Source of the DNA: Limnohabitans planktonicus II-D5
GTDB taxonomy: Bacteria > Pseudomonadota > Gammaproteobacteria > Burkholderiales > Burkholderiaceae_C
DNA length: 34,964 bases
Assembly: GCF_001270065.2 (NCBI RefSeq)
Contig: NZ_LFYT02000038.1
Coordinates: 1 to 34,964 of the forward strand
Direction of reading: 5' to 3'
Part shown: positions 1 through 7,815 of the stretch, piece after piece
Position numbering within the stretch: position 1 is the stretch's first letter
Layout: the number at the start of each line of letters is the position of its first letter
Made by a program: the position numbers and the translations under genes
Notes under the pieces: model-generated
What the model was told of the DNA's origin: nothing
Databases searched by the model: none
What the model saw: the letters and a program-made list of their open reading frames with translations, nothing else

Positions 1-163
1 TGATTTTTTTGAATGAATGAATTCCAAAGAACTCAATTATTCTGTAATTTGGAACGGCGCGGTATCTCATGACATTCAGGCAGGCCCCAACAAGGCGGCT
101 GTGCGGCCCGAAATGGGCCTGCAAACAGGCGAATCCCACACTCCGAGCAAGTCAGAACGATGG

Positions 164-321
164 ATTCGGCACGCTGAAGTTTTCAATGCTCAAAAATGTT
201 GTAGGTCGGCGGTCGAAGACCCCGACATGGGTCTGTGCCAAAGAGGCAAAACGTCGGACTCTTCGAGTGCCGACCTACGAGATGACATGTCTCAAACATT
301 TCAAACTTCAGCGTGCCGGAT
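164..321. repeat. Isolated BIME (GTAG-REP pair) with long outer inverted repeat
   Basis: The core at 201-278 is a head-to-head pair of GTAG-REPs: it begins GTAGGTCGG and ends CCGACCTAC. Outside it is a second inverted repeat, 164-182 against 303-321, 19 bp with one mismatch, so the whole segment can fold into one long hairpin. It lies just 3' of the GNAT gene ending at 338 on the minus strand and could act as its transcript end. Positions 298-312 match the uninterrupted form of the sequence split by the insertion at 22308-22542. Bases 1-163 hold no gene I can support, only a small inverted repeat (80-87/115-122). Confidence 0.85.
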
Positions 322-337
322 CAAAAGAAGGATTTGC

Positions 338-877
338 TCAACGATCGCTTGTTCTGTGGGGTTCCTGAACCTGCAGATTGCAGAAAAGGCGGATTTCTTC
401 CACTTTCACGCCGCCCAGCTCCATGGTTTTTGCAGGAACCACATCCCGCTCAAACCCGGCCGCCTGGTAAAAACGCATCGCCCGGGTGTTTTGTGCCAGA
501 ACCCACAAGCAACAGCGGCGAAAAGCTTGTTCACGCATGGTGGTTTGAGCCGCCCACCACAACTGACGCCCCACACCTGTAGACCAGACAGCAGGCGAGG
601 CATACAAGGCCCAGATTTCGGCATCTCCCTTGGCTGCATCCTGATCTCGACAAGGCCCGGTATTGATCCAGCCCAACAGGCGAACACCGTCGATGGCCAC
701 TTGCAAATGACCTTGTTTCTCTTTCAGAAACTGTGCCCAGAATGCCTGCCGAGAGGCCACCGTCAAGGATTTCAAAAATTCTTGAGGAAAGATGTCCGCA
801 TAGGCGACCTGCCATGCCTCGACATGGATTTCAGCCACGGCCCGGGCATCTTCAGGCTCTGCGTGACGAATTAGCAT
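338..877 (-). CDS. GNAT family N-acetyltransferase
   Basis: This 179-residue protein has the single-domain GNAT fold and should transfer an acetyl group from acetyl-CoA to an amine of an unknown small molecule or protein. The acetyl-CoA pyrophosphate loop is visible as STGVGRQL near residues 99-106, and the typical C-terminal motif as NTRAMRFYQAAGF near 130-142. The ATG at 877 is preferred over the overlapping GTG at 880 because AAGGA lies seven bases before it. It stands alone: a repeat hairpin lies downstream, and a non-coding gap of about 145 bp separates it from the divergent ParD gene. The substrate cannot be read from the sequence. Confidence 0.85.
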   Translation of the reverse strand: MLIRHAEPEDARAVAEIHVEAWQVAYADIFPQEFLKSLTVASRQAFWAQFLKEKQGHLQVAIDGVRLLGWINTGPCRDQDAAKGDAEIWALYASPAVWSTGVGRQLWWAAQTTMREQAFRRCCLWVLAQNTRAMRFYQAAGFERDVVPAKTMELGGVKVEEIRLFCNLQVQEPHRTSDR

Positions 878-1024
878 CACTCAATCCTTTTCAAAGTGAA
901 CCTCCAATCAGGCACCCATTTGCACTTCACGTTGAAGGTACGCATCCTTCTGTGCATTTCGGTTGGAAGCTCCTGGAGCATTCATGGATCTTGCCAATTT
1001 TTGCCAAATTAACTTTCTGATTAC

Positions 1025-1294
1025 ATGAGCACCAAGAACATTTCCCCGCCTGAAACCTTGAAGACCTTCGTGGATCATCAAGTCAGCCAACGCGGTCACG
1101 GCACCAGCAATGGGTCCGTGCGTGAACTGATCCGCAAGGACCAGGGTCGGCTTCAATTGCGTGAACAACTCCTGACTGGTGCGAGTTCCGCCCCCTCGGC
1201 TCCCGTCAATGCCGCTTACTTTGATGGCCTGCGGGATCGGGTTCTCCAGGCTGGCGCCTCATCACAGCCTCAAGCACCCGTTGACAAGTGGTAA
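1025..1294 (+). CDS. ParD-like type II antitoxin, apparently without toxin
   Basis: This 89-residue protein matches the ParD/CC2985 antitoxin family: an N-terminal ribbon-helix-helix segment (ISPPETLKTFVDHQVSQRG, GSVRELIRKDQ) that should bind operator DNA, then a toxin-binding tail containing NAAYFDGLRDRV. In this family parE normally follows immediately on the same strand. Here the next gene is on the opposite strand and its end overlaps this stop by 25 bp, leaving no room for a toxin. No clear Shine-Dalgarno precedes the ATG at 1025. It may be a remnant of a broken module, a free antitoxin, or the partner of a toxin outside the window. Confidence 0.8.
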   Translation: MSTKNISPPETLKTFVDHQVSQRGHGTSNGSVRELIRKDQGRLQLREQLLTGASSAPSAPVNAAYFDGLRDRVLQAGASSQPQAPVDKW

Positions 1295-1725
1295 ACAAAG
1301 AACTGCTCGTCCTTTGCCCACCCCATCGCACTGTACAAAGACTGTGCAGGACTGTTGGTCACGGCTGTAGAAAGTGACAAACGAATGGCACCGACTGTTT
1401 TCGCAAACTCAACGGCCGCTGACATCAAGGCGCTGGCCACACCATTCCTTCGCCCCTCTTCAGTCACGAACAAGTCATTCAGGATGAACGTGCGTGCCAT
1501 GGAAACAGAAGAAAACGAAGGGTAAAGCTGAGTAAACCCCAAAGGTACACCCTCGCGAAGGGCCATAAAAATGACCGACTCACCATGGTTGAACCGGTCC
1601 AGCAAAAACTGCCTTGCTGCATCGAGGTCGGTAGCGCGCCCGTAAAACTGACGGTAGCCATCAAACAAAGGCGTCAGCATCTCCAAGTCGGTCACATTAG
1701 CTTGCCGTACAGCGGTGTGAGTCAT
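1270..1725 (-). CDS. GNAT family N-acetyltransferase
   Basis: This is a 151-residue acetyltransferase with the acetyl-CoA loop motif RRNGVASAL at residues 92-100 and the late motif NSPAQSLYSAMGW near 124-136. GGGGAGAG lies a few bases before the ATG at 1725, a good ribosome binding site. The gene converges on the ParD gene and overlaps its last 25 bp. It resembles GNAT proteins annotated as diamine or amino-acid acetyltransferase-like, but the substrate cannot be assigned. It is not close to the other GNAT protein in this window, so they are not recent duplicates. Confidence 0.85.
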   Translation of the reverse strand: MTHTAVRQANVTDLEMLTPLFDGYRQFYGRATDLDAARQFLLDRFNHGESVIFMALREGVPLGFTQLYPSFSSVSMARTFILNDLFVTEEGRRNGVASALMSAAVEFAKTVGAIRLSLSTAVTNSPAQSLYSAMGWAKDEQFFVYHLSTGA

Positions 1726-1757
1726 GCTTATCTCTCCCCAAAAAAAGGAATTTAATT

Positions 1758-2702
1758 TTAGCTTTGCACTACAAATCCCCCTGCCAGCTCCGCACTCAAA
1801 TGCGCCACCAACGCCGTCACGGCCCGGGGCACATGCGGCGCATACGGCCGGATCGCGTAGATGGTTTCGGCAAATGCGCCTACGGGTTTCCAGTCGGGCA
1901 GCACCTGCACCAAGTGACCCTTTCGCAATTCGGCTTGCGCGCTGAAGTCGGGCAGAAGGGCAATGCCTGCGCCGGTCAAAGCCGCTTCGCGCAAGGCTTC
2001 ACTGTTGTTGGCGGCGAAGTTGCCACTCACAGGCATCGTGATGCGCTCACACGCTGCTGAAGGCTGGCGCGGCTCGAAGGTCCAGGCCGGGGTGTCTTGC
2101 GAGCGGGGGTAATGCAGGCAGTTGTGGGCTTGCAGCTCGGCGGGGGTTTGCGGCTCGCCCTGCTTGCGCAAATAGGCGCGGGTGGCCACCAACACCGATT
2201 CGGTCGCACACAAGGCCCAAGCCACATGGGTGTCGGGCGGGCGAGCCGTGTGGCGAATGGCCAGGTCGTAACCCTCGGTGGCCAAGGCACTCAGCCGGTC
2301 GGACAGGTCGAGCTCGATGCGCACATCCGGAAAGTCTTGCAAAAAAGCGGCCATCAGCGGCACCAGCTGCTGGCGGGCCAGCGCCACCGGGGCGGTCACG
2401 CGCAGCAAACCGCTGGGCTGTTCGGCCAGGTCGCGCACCTGGGCAAAGCTTTGCTCGATCTGCTCGAACGAGGCGCGGGTCTCGTCGACCAGCCGCTGCC
2501 CGGCCTCGGTCAGGCGCAAGCTGCGGGTGGTGCGCTGCACCAAGGTGACCTTGGCAGCCCGCTCCAGCTCGGCAATGCGCTGGCTCATGGCAGCCTTGCT
2601 CACGCCCAGGCGGGCGGCGGCGGCCGTGTAACTGCCTTGCTGCGCCAGCACACTCAGCCAGTGCAGGTGGGTCCAGAGTGTGTTGATTTTTTGATTTTCC
2701 AT
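1758..2702 (-). CDS. LysR family transcriptional regulator
   Basis: This is a 314-residue LysR-type regulator. The N-terminal winged HTH covers roughly residues 10-70 (GSYTAAAARLGVSKAAMSQRI, then RTTRSLRLTEAG), followed by a periplasmic-binding-protein-like effector domain from about residue 90. Start choice: the ATG at 2702 is used because the alternatives at 2717 and 2729 lie inside a perfect inverted repeat that looks like its operator. It is divergent from mmsA, about 360 bp away, so it probably controls that gene and itself; this is inference from layout. The effector may be a metabolite of the branched-chain amino acid or propionate route. Confidence 0.9.
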   Translation of the reverse strand: MENQKINTLWTHLHWLSVLAQQGSYTAAAARLGVSKAAMSQRIAELERAAKVTLVQRTTRSLRLTEAGQRLVDETRASFEQIEQSFAQVRDLAEQPSGLLRVTAPVALARQQLVPLMAAFLQDFPDVRIELDLSDRLSALATEGYDLAIRHTARPPDTHVAWALCATESVLVATRAYLRKQGEPQTPAELQAHNCLHYPRSQDTPAWTFEPRQPSAACERITMPVSGNFAANNSEALREAALTGAGIALLPDFSAQAELRKGHLVQVLPDWKPVGAFAETIYAIRPYAPHVPRAVTALVAHLSAELAGGFVVQS

Positions 2703-2708
2703 GCAGGT

Positions 2709-2730
2709 ATTGTTCATTATTTTGAACAAT
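2709..2730. promoter_or_regulatory. Inverted repeat, probable LysR operator
   Basis: ATTGTTC (2709-2715) and GAACAAT (2724-2730) are perfect 7-bp arms around an AT-rich 8-bp centre. LysR proteins bind dyads of the T-N11-A kind at their own promoters, and T2713 and A2725 fit that spacing. The site touches the start of the LysR gene, which suits autorepression. Binding is inferred. Confidence 0.5.
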
Positions 2731-2792
2731 CAATTCAGCTTTGCGGTCTTGTGGCGGGTGGAGGGGGTGCCTAAACTCGCAAGCTTCGGACA

Positions 2793-2982
2793 TGGATTGC
2801 CGCGCTTCGCTCGCAATGACAAACCTGTGGATGAGGGTGTGGTCGCCTGTTCTGATGCACTTCAGACATGGATTACCACTCTTCGCTCGCAGTGAAGAAC
2901 ATGTGGCGGTATGTAGCGCCTCATTCACCGTCATTGCACTGTCTCTTGCACAGTGTCATTGCGAGCGAAGCGCGGCAATCCA
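2793..2982. repeat. 28-bp perfect inverted repeat with a degenerate middle copy
   Basis: Positions 2793-2820 (beginning TGGATTGCCGCG) and 2955-2982 are exact reverse complements over 28 bp. A third, diverged copy in the left orientation lies at 2869-2895. The core GCGCTTCGCTCGCAATGAC resembles dispersed palindromes seen in many proteobacterial genomes. The element fills most of the gap between the LysR operator and mmsA, so it would lie in the mmsA 5' leader or promoter region. No gene is seen between 2731 and 3060. Confidence 0.8.
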
Positions 2983-3060
2983 GCAACGGGCACTGGCACA
3001 GGCCACACCTTTTTGCGTACCGCCGTGCAGTCCCAACCACAAACTATTGAGGAGATCAAC

Positions 3061-4572
3061 ATGAGCACCACAAACATCGGTCATTACATCGGCGGCCAAG
3101 TCGCCGCAGGCACTTCGGGCCGCAGCCAGAACGTGACCAATCCCGCCACCGGCGCCGTGACCGGCAATTTGGCCTTGGCCAACAGCGCCGAAGTGGGCCA
3201 AGCCGTGGCCGCTGCGCAAGCGGCCTTCCCCGCTTGGGCCGACACACCACCGCTGCGCCGCGCCCGCGTGATGTTCAAGTTCCTCGAATTGTTGAACGAA
3301 CATAAAGACGAGCTGGCCCACATGATCACCGCCGAGCACGGCAAGGTGTTCACCGACGCGCAAGGCGAAGTGAGCCGCGGCATCGACATCGTGGAATTTG
3401 CCACCGGCATCCCGCAGCTGCTCAAGGGCGACTTCACCGACCAGGTCTCCACCGGCATCGACAACTGGACCCTGCGCCAGCCTTTGGGCGTGGTGGCCGG
3501 TATCACGCCCTTCAACTTCCCCGTCATGGTGCCCATGTGGATGTTCCCGGTCGCGATTGCAGCGGGCAACACCTTCATCTTGAAACCCAGCCCAACCGAC
3601 CCCAGCGCGTCGCTGTTCATCGCCGATTTGCTGAAAAAAGCCGGTCTGCCCGACGGTGTGTTCAACGTGGTGCAAGGCGACAAAGAAGCCGTGGACGCTT
3701 TGCTCGAACACCCCGACGTGAAAGCCATCAGCTTCGTCGGCTCCACCCCGATTGCCAACTACATCTACGAAACCGGTGCCCACCACGGCAAGCGCGTGCA
3801 AGCCCTGGGCGGTGCGAAGAACCACTTGGTGGTCATGCCCGACGCCGACATCGACCAGACCGTGGATGCACTGATCGGTGCAGGCTACGGCTCGGCCGGT
3901 GAGCGTTGCATGGCCATTTCGGTGGCGGTCTTGGTCGGTGATGTCGCGGACAAGATCATTCCCAAGCTGATCGAGCGCACCAAAGCCCTGCAAGTGCTCA
4001 ACGGCGAGAACCTGGCCGCCGAAATGGGCCCCATCGTGACCGACGCGGCGCGTCAGCGCATCAAGGGCTACATCGACTCGGGCGTGGCCGAAGGCGCCAA
4101 GCTGCTGGTGGACGGCCGCGAGTTTGACGGCGCGAAAGCCGGTGCGGGATGTGACAACGGTTTCTGGCTCGGCGGCACGCTGTTCGACAACGTGACCACC
4201 GACATGAAGATCTACAAGGAAGAAATTTTTGGCCCGGTCTTGAGCTGCGTGCGCGTGCCCGACTTCGCCACCGCCGTGCAAATCATCAACGACCACGAGT
4301 TCGGCAACGGCGTGAGCTGCTTTACACGCGATGGCAACGTGGCGCGCGAGTTTTCGCGCCGCATCCAAGTGGGCATGGTCGGCATCAACGTGCCAATCCC
4401 GGTGCCCATGGCCTGGCACGGCTTTGGCGGCTGGAAGCGTTCGCTGTTTGGCGACATGCACGCCTATGGCGAAGAGGGCGTACGGTTCTACACCAAGCAA
4501 AAGTCCATCATGCAGCGCTGGCCTGAGAGCATTGGCAAGGGTGCTGAGTTTGTGATGCCGACGGCCAAATAA
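3061..4572 (+). CDS. mmsA: CoA-acylating methylmalonate-semialdehyde dehydrogenase
   Basis: MmsA oxidises methylmalonate semialdehyde (valine, thymine) or malonate semialdehyde (beta-alanine, inositol) with NAD+ and CoA, giving propionyl- or acetyl-CoA. The 503-residue length is normal. The aldehyde dehydrogenase signature is intact: Asn152 in GITPFNFPVMVP, and the catalytic cysteine at residue 283 in SAGERCMAIS, the context typical of the CoA-dependent MmsA/IolA branch. The start at 3061 is set by GAGGAGA just upstream; the longer reading from 2953 runs through repeat DNA. A short stem (4572-4577/4584-4589) overlaps the stop but lacks a U tract. The divergent LysR gene is the likely regulator. 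Confidence 0.95.
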   Translation: MSTTNIGHYIGGQVAAGTSGRSQNVTNPATGAVTGNLALANSAEVGQAVAAAQAAFPAWADTPPLRRARVMFKFLELLNEHKDELAHMITAEHGKVFTDAQGEVSRGIDIVEFATGIPQLLKGDFTDQVSTGIDNWTLRQPLGVVAGITPFNFPVMVPMWMFPVAIAAGNTFILKPSPTDPSASLFIADLLKKAGLPDGVFNVVQGDKEAVDALLEHPDVKAISFVGSTPIANYIYETGAHHGKRVQALGGAKNHLVVMPDADIDQTVDALIGAGYGSAGERCMAISVAVLVGDVADKIIPKLIERTKALQVLNGENLAAEMGPIVTDAARQRIKGYIDSGVAEGAKLLVDGREFDGAKAGAGCDNGFWLGGTLFDNVTTDMKIYKEEIFGPVLSCVRVPDFATAVQIINDHEFGNGVSCFTRDGNVAREFSRRIQVGMVGINVPIPVPMAWHGFGGWKRSLFGDMHAYGEEGVRFYTKQKSIMQRWPESIGKGAEFVMPTAK

Positions 4573-4634
4573 AGTCCGTTTTTGGACTTGATAGGTTGTT
4601 TCCGCGAGGGTGACTGGCCGGGGCCGCTGGGCCT

Positions 4635-4838
4635 GTAGGTCGGCGGTCGAAGACTCCGACATAAGGCCGGTGCCGAAGCCCACCCTGTCGGAGCTGAAGC
4701 GCCAACCTACAAGGTCCGTGCCCCTGTAGGTCGGCGGTCGAAGACTCCGACATGCAGCCTGTGCCGAAGCCCACCCTGTCGGAGCTGAAGCGCCAACCTA
4801 CGCGGGTCCGTGTATCTGTCGGTGGCTAAAGCCCCGAC
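4635..4838. repeat. Two tandem BIMEs plus a solo REP hairpin
   Basis: Two 76-bp copies, 4635-4710 and 4726-4801, begin GTAGGTCGG and end in CAACCTAC, separated by exactly 15 bp. A solo hairpin follows at 4818-4838: outer stem GTCGG/CCGAC, unpaired T, inner stem GGCT/AGCC. This is a third inner-stem sequence that still pairs. The right arm of the two BIMEs is a diverged REP type that pairs less well. The block fills most of the gap between mmsA and the GMC gene. Confidence 0.85.
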
Positions 4839-4910
4839 AAGCTGTTTGCCGAAGCGCCAGCACCGGCCCGCAAGAAGGCACAATCGTCCGATCAGGAGAC
4901 CGGGTACAAC

Positions 4911-6629
4911 ATGAACGACAACACCTTCGACTACATCATCGTGGGCGGCGGCACGGCAGGCAGTTTGCTGGCCAACCGCCTGTCTGCCGACGCCAGCCGC
5001 CGTGTGCTGCTGCTGGAGGCGGGCAAAAAGGACGATTACCACTGGGTGCACATCCCGGTGGGTTATCTGTACTGCATTGGCAACCCGCGCACCGACTGGC
5101 TTTACCAGACCGAGCCAGCCGAAGGCCTGAACGGCCGCAGCCTGCGTTACCCGCGTGGCAAGGTGCTGGGCGGGTGCTCCAGCATTAACGGCATGATCTA
5201 CATGCGCGGGCAGTCGCGTGACTACGACCAGTGGGCGCAGATCACCGGCAACGACGAGTGGCGCTGGGACCAGACCCTGCCTTACTTCAAGCTGCACGAA
5301 GACCACTACAAAGGCGCCAACGAGTTTCACGGCGCCAAAGGCAGCAAGTCTGAATTGCTGGCCCCCAACGATTTGCCCAAGGGCAGCTACCTGCACACCC
5401 TGCGTGGTCGTGTGGCGGGCGGCGAATGGCGCATCGAAAAGCAGCGCCTGCGCTGGGACGTGCTGGACGCATTTGCACAAGCCGCTCAGCAAGCGGGCAT
5501 TCCGGCCACCGACGACTTCAACCGGGGCGACAACGAAGGCGTGAGCTATTTCGAGGTCAACCAGAAAAACGGCTGGCGCTGGAACACGGCCAAGGCCTTT
5601 TTGCGCCCCACCTGCTATGCCCGCCCCAACTTCGAGCTGTGGAACAAGGCGCAAGTGGCCAAACTGATCATCGAAACCCAAGCCGACGGCAGCAAGCGCT
5701 GCACCGGGGTGCAGGTCTGGTCGGGCGTGGAGATGGTCGAAGTCAAAGCCACCCGCGAGGTGATTTTGAGTGCGGGAAGCATCGGCTCGGTGCAGATTTT
5801 GCAGCTCTCGGGCATTGGCCCGGCCGATTTGCTCAAGAGCAAAGGCGTGGAAGTCACGCACGATTTGCCCGGCGTGGGTGCCAACTTGCAAGACCATTTG
5901 CAGATTCGCTCGGTCTACAAGGTCAAGGGCACGAAAACGCTCAACACCATGGCCAATAGCTTGCTGGGCAAGGCCATGATCGGCCTGGAATTCGCCATGA
6001 AGCGCACCGGTCCCATGAGCATGGCGCCCAGCCAGCTGGGGGCGTTTACCAAAAGTGATCCTTCCCAGCCGCACGCCAACATCCAATACCACGTTCAACC
6101 CCTGAGCCTGGACGCCTTTGGCGAGCCGCTGCACAGCTTCCCGGCCATCACGGCCAGCGTGTGCAACCTCAACCCCACCAGCCGGGGCAGCGTGCAGATC
6201 AAGACCAGCCGCTTTGAAGATGCCCCCGCCATTGCGCCCAACTACTTGGCCACCGACGCCGACCGCAAAGTGGCCGCCGACAGCCTGCGCGTGACGCGCA
6301 GCATCATGGAACAGCCCGCCATGAAACCCTTCCAGCCCGAAGAGTTCAAGCCCGGCGTGCAATACCAGACCGATGAAGAGCTGGCCAAACTGGCCGGAGA
6401 CATTGCCAGCACCATCTTCCACCCCGTGGGCACCACCCGCATGGGGCGTGACGATGACCCGATGGCGGTGGTCAACGCGCGCCTGCAGGTGCGCGGCGTG
6501 GCCGGCTTGCGCGTGGTGGATGCGGGCGTGATGCCCACCATCACCAGCGGCAACACCAACAGCCCCACGCTCATGATTGCGGAAAAAGCCGCGCAGTGGA
6601 TTGCACAAGATGCCGAGGCTGCTGCCTGA
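4911..6629 (+). CDS. GMC family FAD-dependent oxidoreductase (choline/alcohol dehydrogenase type)
   Basis: This 572-residue flavoprotein is of the glucose-methanol-choline family, which oxidises primary alcohols to aldehydes. It opens with the dinucleotide-binding loop VGGGTAGSLLANRLS and carries the first GMC signature PRGKVLGGCSSINGMIYMRG and a second-signature segment SAGSIGSVQILQLSGIG. The C-terminal active site is intact: His504 in FHPVGTTRMG and Asn548 in TSGNTNSPT. An AGGAGA sequence precedes the ATG at 4911. It resembles AlkJ/BetA-like dehydrogenases; the substrate is not readable. Being downstream of mmsA suggests alcohol-to-aldehyde oxidation in a shared pathway, but about 340 bp of repeats separate them. 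Confidence 0.92.
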   Translation: MNDNTFDYIIVGGGTAGSLLANRLSADASRRVLLLEAGKKDDYHWVHIPVGYLYCIGNPRTDWLYQTEPAEGLNGRSLRYPRGKVLGGCSSINGMIYMRGQSRDYDQWAQITGNDEWRWDQTLPYFKLHEDHYKGANEFHGAKGSKSELLAPNDLPKGSYLHTLRGRVAGGEWRIEKQRLRWDVLDAFAQAAQQAGIPATDDFNRGDNEGVSYFEVNQKNGWRWNTAKAFLRPTCYARPNFELWNKAQVAKLIIETQADGSKRCTGVQVWSGVEMVEVKATREVILSAGSIGSVQILQLSGIGPADLLKSKGVEVTHDLPGVGANLQDHLQIRSVYKVKGTKTLNTMANSLLGKAMIGLEFAMKRTGPMSMAPSQLGAFTKSDPSQPHANIQYHVQPLSLDAFGEPLHSFPAITASVCNLNPTSRGSVQIKTSRFEDAPAIAPNYLATDADRKVAADSLRVTRSIMEQPAMKPFQPEEFKPGVQYQTDEELAKLAGDIASTIFHPVGTTRMGRDDDPMAVVNARLQVRGVAGLRVVDAGVMPTITSGNTNSPTLMIAEKAAQWIAQDAEAAA

Positions 6630-6674
6630 AGTCCTGCATCTGCCCCTTGGGGGTCAGTTGGACGTCAGTTCTGG

Positions 6675-6769
6675 TCAGGGATTTCCCCAGAGTCGGGAAA
6701 TCCCTGAGGCTTTGCTCAGCCGCCAGCCCTTACATTTCAGGCAGTTGATGCAAAGCACGACTTTGCATC
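6675..6769 (+). other. Two perfect stem-loops downstream of the GMC gene
   Basis: A 13-bp perfect stem (6675-6687/6695-6707, loop of 7) is followed by a 9-bp perfect stem (6747-6755/6761-6769, loop CACGA). A rho-independent terminator sits about 80 bp further on. Together they could form a structured 3' untranslated region of the GMC transcript or a small RNA of about 200 nt. No known RNA family is recognised; the word ATTCGAACC near 6787 looks tRNA-like but no T-stem forms around it. No protein gene is supported between 6630 and 7051. Confidence 0.45.
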
Positions 6770-6846
6770 CTGAGGGCCGAGGAGACAATTCGAACCCCTA
6801 AGAACTCCAACATGAACCAACATCCGAACGAGATGTGATTTTTCAG

Positions 6847-6872
6847 GCGCCGCGCAAGCGGCGCTTTTTTTT
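6847..6872 (+). terminator. Rho-independent terminator
   Basis: GCGCCGC (6847-6853) pairs perfectly with GCGGCGC (6858-6864) around a GCAA tetraloop and is followed by eight T. It would end transcription from the GMC gene or from the structured segment before it. Confidence 0.9.
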
Positions 6873-6928
6873 GCCTGCTTGAAAGCAGTCCTTGGGAATG
6901 TTCTGATCCTTTGGCATGCAATGATGGT

Positions 6929-7001
6929 TGTGGGAGCCAGCCTGCTGGCGATGCGGGCAGGAGTAGGTCCACAGGCCATCGCTTGCAGGCAAGCTCCCAC
7001 A
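6929..7001. repeat. REPIN-like palindrome, Pseudomonas-REP style
   Basis: The element begins TGTGGGAGC (6929-6937) and ends in its exact complement GCTCCCACA (6993-7001). Inner segments GCGATG and CATCGC also face each other. The TGTGGGAGC...GCGATGGC style is known from REP/REPIN elements of Pseudomonas. It is unrelated to the GTAG family elsewhere in the window. A second, more diverged copy lies at 30012-30085. Confidence 0.8.
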
Positions 7002-7051
7002 GGCACCTTGGTTGAGGTAGATCACAAAAACACAATGCGACAATCCTCTGC

Positions 7052-7810
7052 ATGGAATTACTGATTGTTTCGCTGGCCTCGCTGCTGGCTGGCCTGGTGG
7101 ACGCGATTGTGGGCGGCGGCGGCCTGATCTTGCTGCCCGCCCTGTTCGCCACTTTCCCCACTGCTGCTCCCGCCACCTTGTTTGGCACCAACAAGAGCGC
7201 CTCCATCTGGGGCACCGCTTTTGCCACGGTGCAATACAGCCGCAAGGTGGTCATGCCCTGGCGTTCCTTGCTGCCTGCCGCTGTGGCTGGTCTGGTGGGC
7301 TCCTTGATCGGGGCCTGGGCTGTCACGCTGGTGGACCCCTCGCTGTTTCGCAAAGCCTTGCCGGTGATGCTGGCCGTGCTGCTGATCTACACCCTGGCCA
7401 AAAAAGACTTGGGCCGCAGCCACGCGCCACGCTATACCGGGGCGCTGGAGGCCTGGGTGGCCGCCGCCATCGGCTTGACCATCGGCTTTTACGACGGATT
7501 TTTCGGACCCGGCACGGGCAGCTTTTTGGTGTTTGCCTATGTGCGGCTGATGGGCTACGACTTTTTGAACGCCTCAGCCTCGGCCAAGCTGATCAATGTG
7601 GCCACCAATTTTTCTGCGCTCATGCTGTTTGCCTTTCAGGGCCATGTCTGGTGGCACCTGGCCTTGGCCATGGCGGTGTCCAACATCGTCGGCAGCCTGA
7701 TTGGCACCCGGCTGGCCCTCAAGCACGGCGCGGGCTTTGTGCGGCAGGTGTTCATCCTGGTGGTGCTGGCGCTGATCGTGAAGACCGCTTACGACACCTG
7801 GCTGCGCTGA
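7052..7810 (+). CDS. TSUP (TauE/SafE) family membrane permease
   Basis: This 252-residue, very hydrophobic protein belongs to the TSUP family, whose members export sulfite, sulfoacetate or related organosulfur anions. It starts with the family's glycine-rich first segment (GLVDAIVGGGGLILLPALF) and repeats a similar glycine-rich half near the middle (IGFYDGFFGPGTGSFLVFAY), the usual two-repeat layout with about seven to eight membrane helices. The length is typical. It stands alone between a REPIN and a convergent EamA gene whose stop lies only 5 bp away, so no partner indicates the substrate. Confidence 0.88.
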   Translation: MELLIVSLASLLAGLVDAIVGGGGLILLPALFATFPTAAPATLFGTNKSASIWGTAFATVQYSRKVVMPWRSLLPAAVAGLVGSLIGAWAVTLVDPSLFRKALPVMLAVLLIYTLAKKDLGRSHAPRYTGALEAWVAAAIGLTIGFYDGFFGPGTGSFLVFAYVRLMGYDFLNASASAKLINVATNFSALMLFAFQGHVWWHLALAMAVSNIVGSLIGTRLALKHGAGFVRQVFILVVLALIVKTAYDTWLR

Positions 7811-7815
7811 CCCCT

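Noticed and set aside
908..1168. Minus-strand 86-codon frame over the ParD gene
   Set aside because: Runs antisense to the recognisable RHH antitoxin and has no motif of its own.
2956..4683. Long minus-strand reading frame opposite mmsA (575 codons)
   Set aside because: Mirror of a well-supported gene in GC-rich DNA; composition is rich in His, Gly and Val with no family motif.
4707..6608. 633-codon minus-strand frame opposite the GMC gene
   Set aside because: Antisense shadow with no recognisable domain; the plus strand has full catalytic motifs.
6780..6800. tRNA or tmRNA 3' end suggested by ATTCGAACC
   Set aside because: The bases on either side do not form a T-stem on either strand and no acceptor stem or CCA follows.
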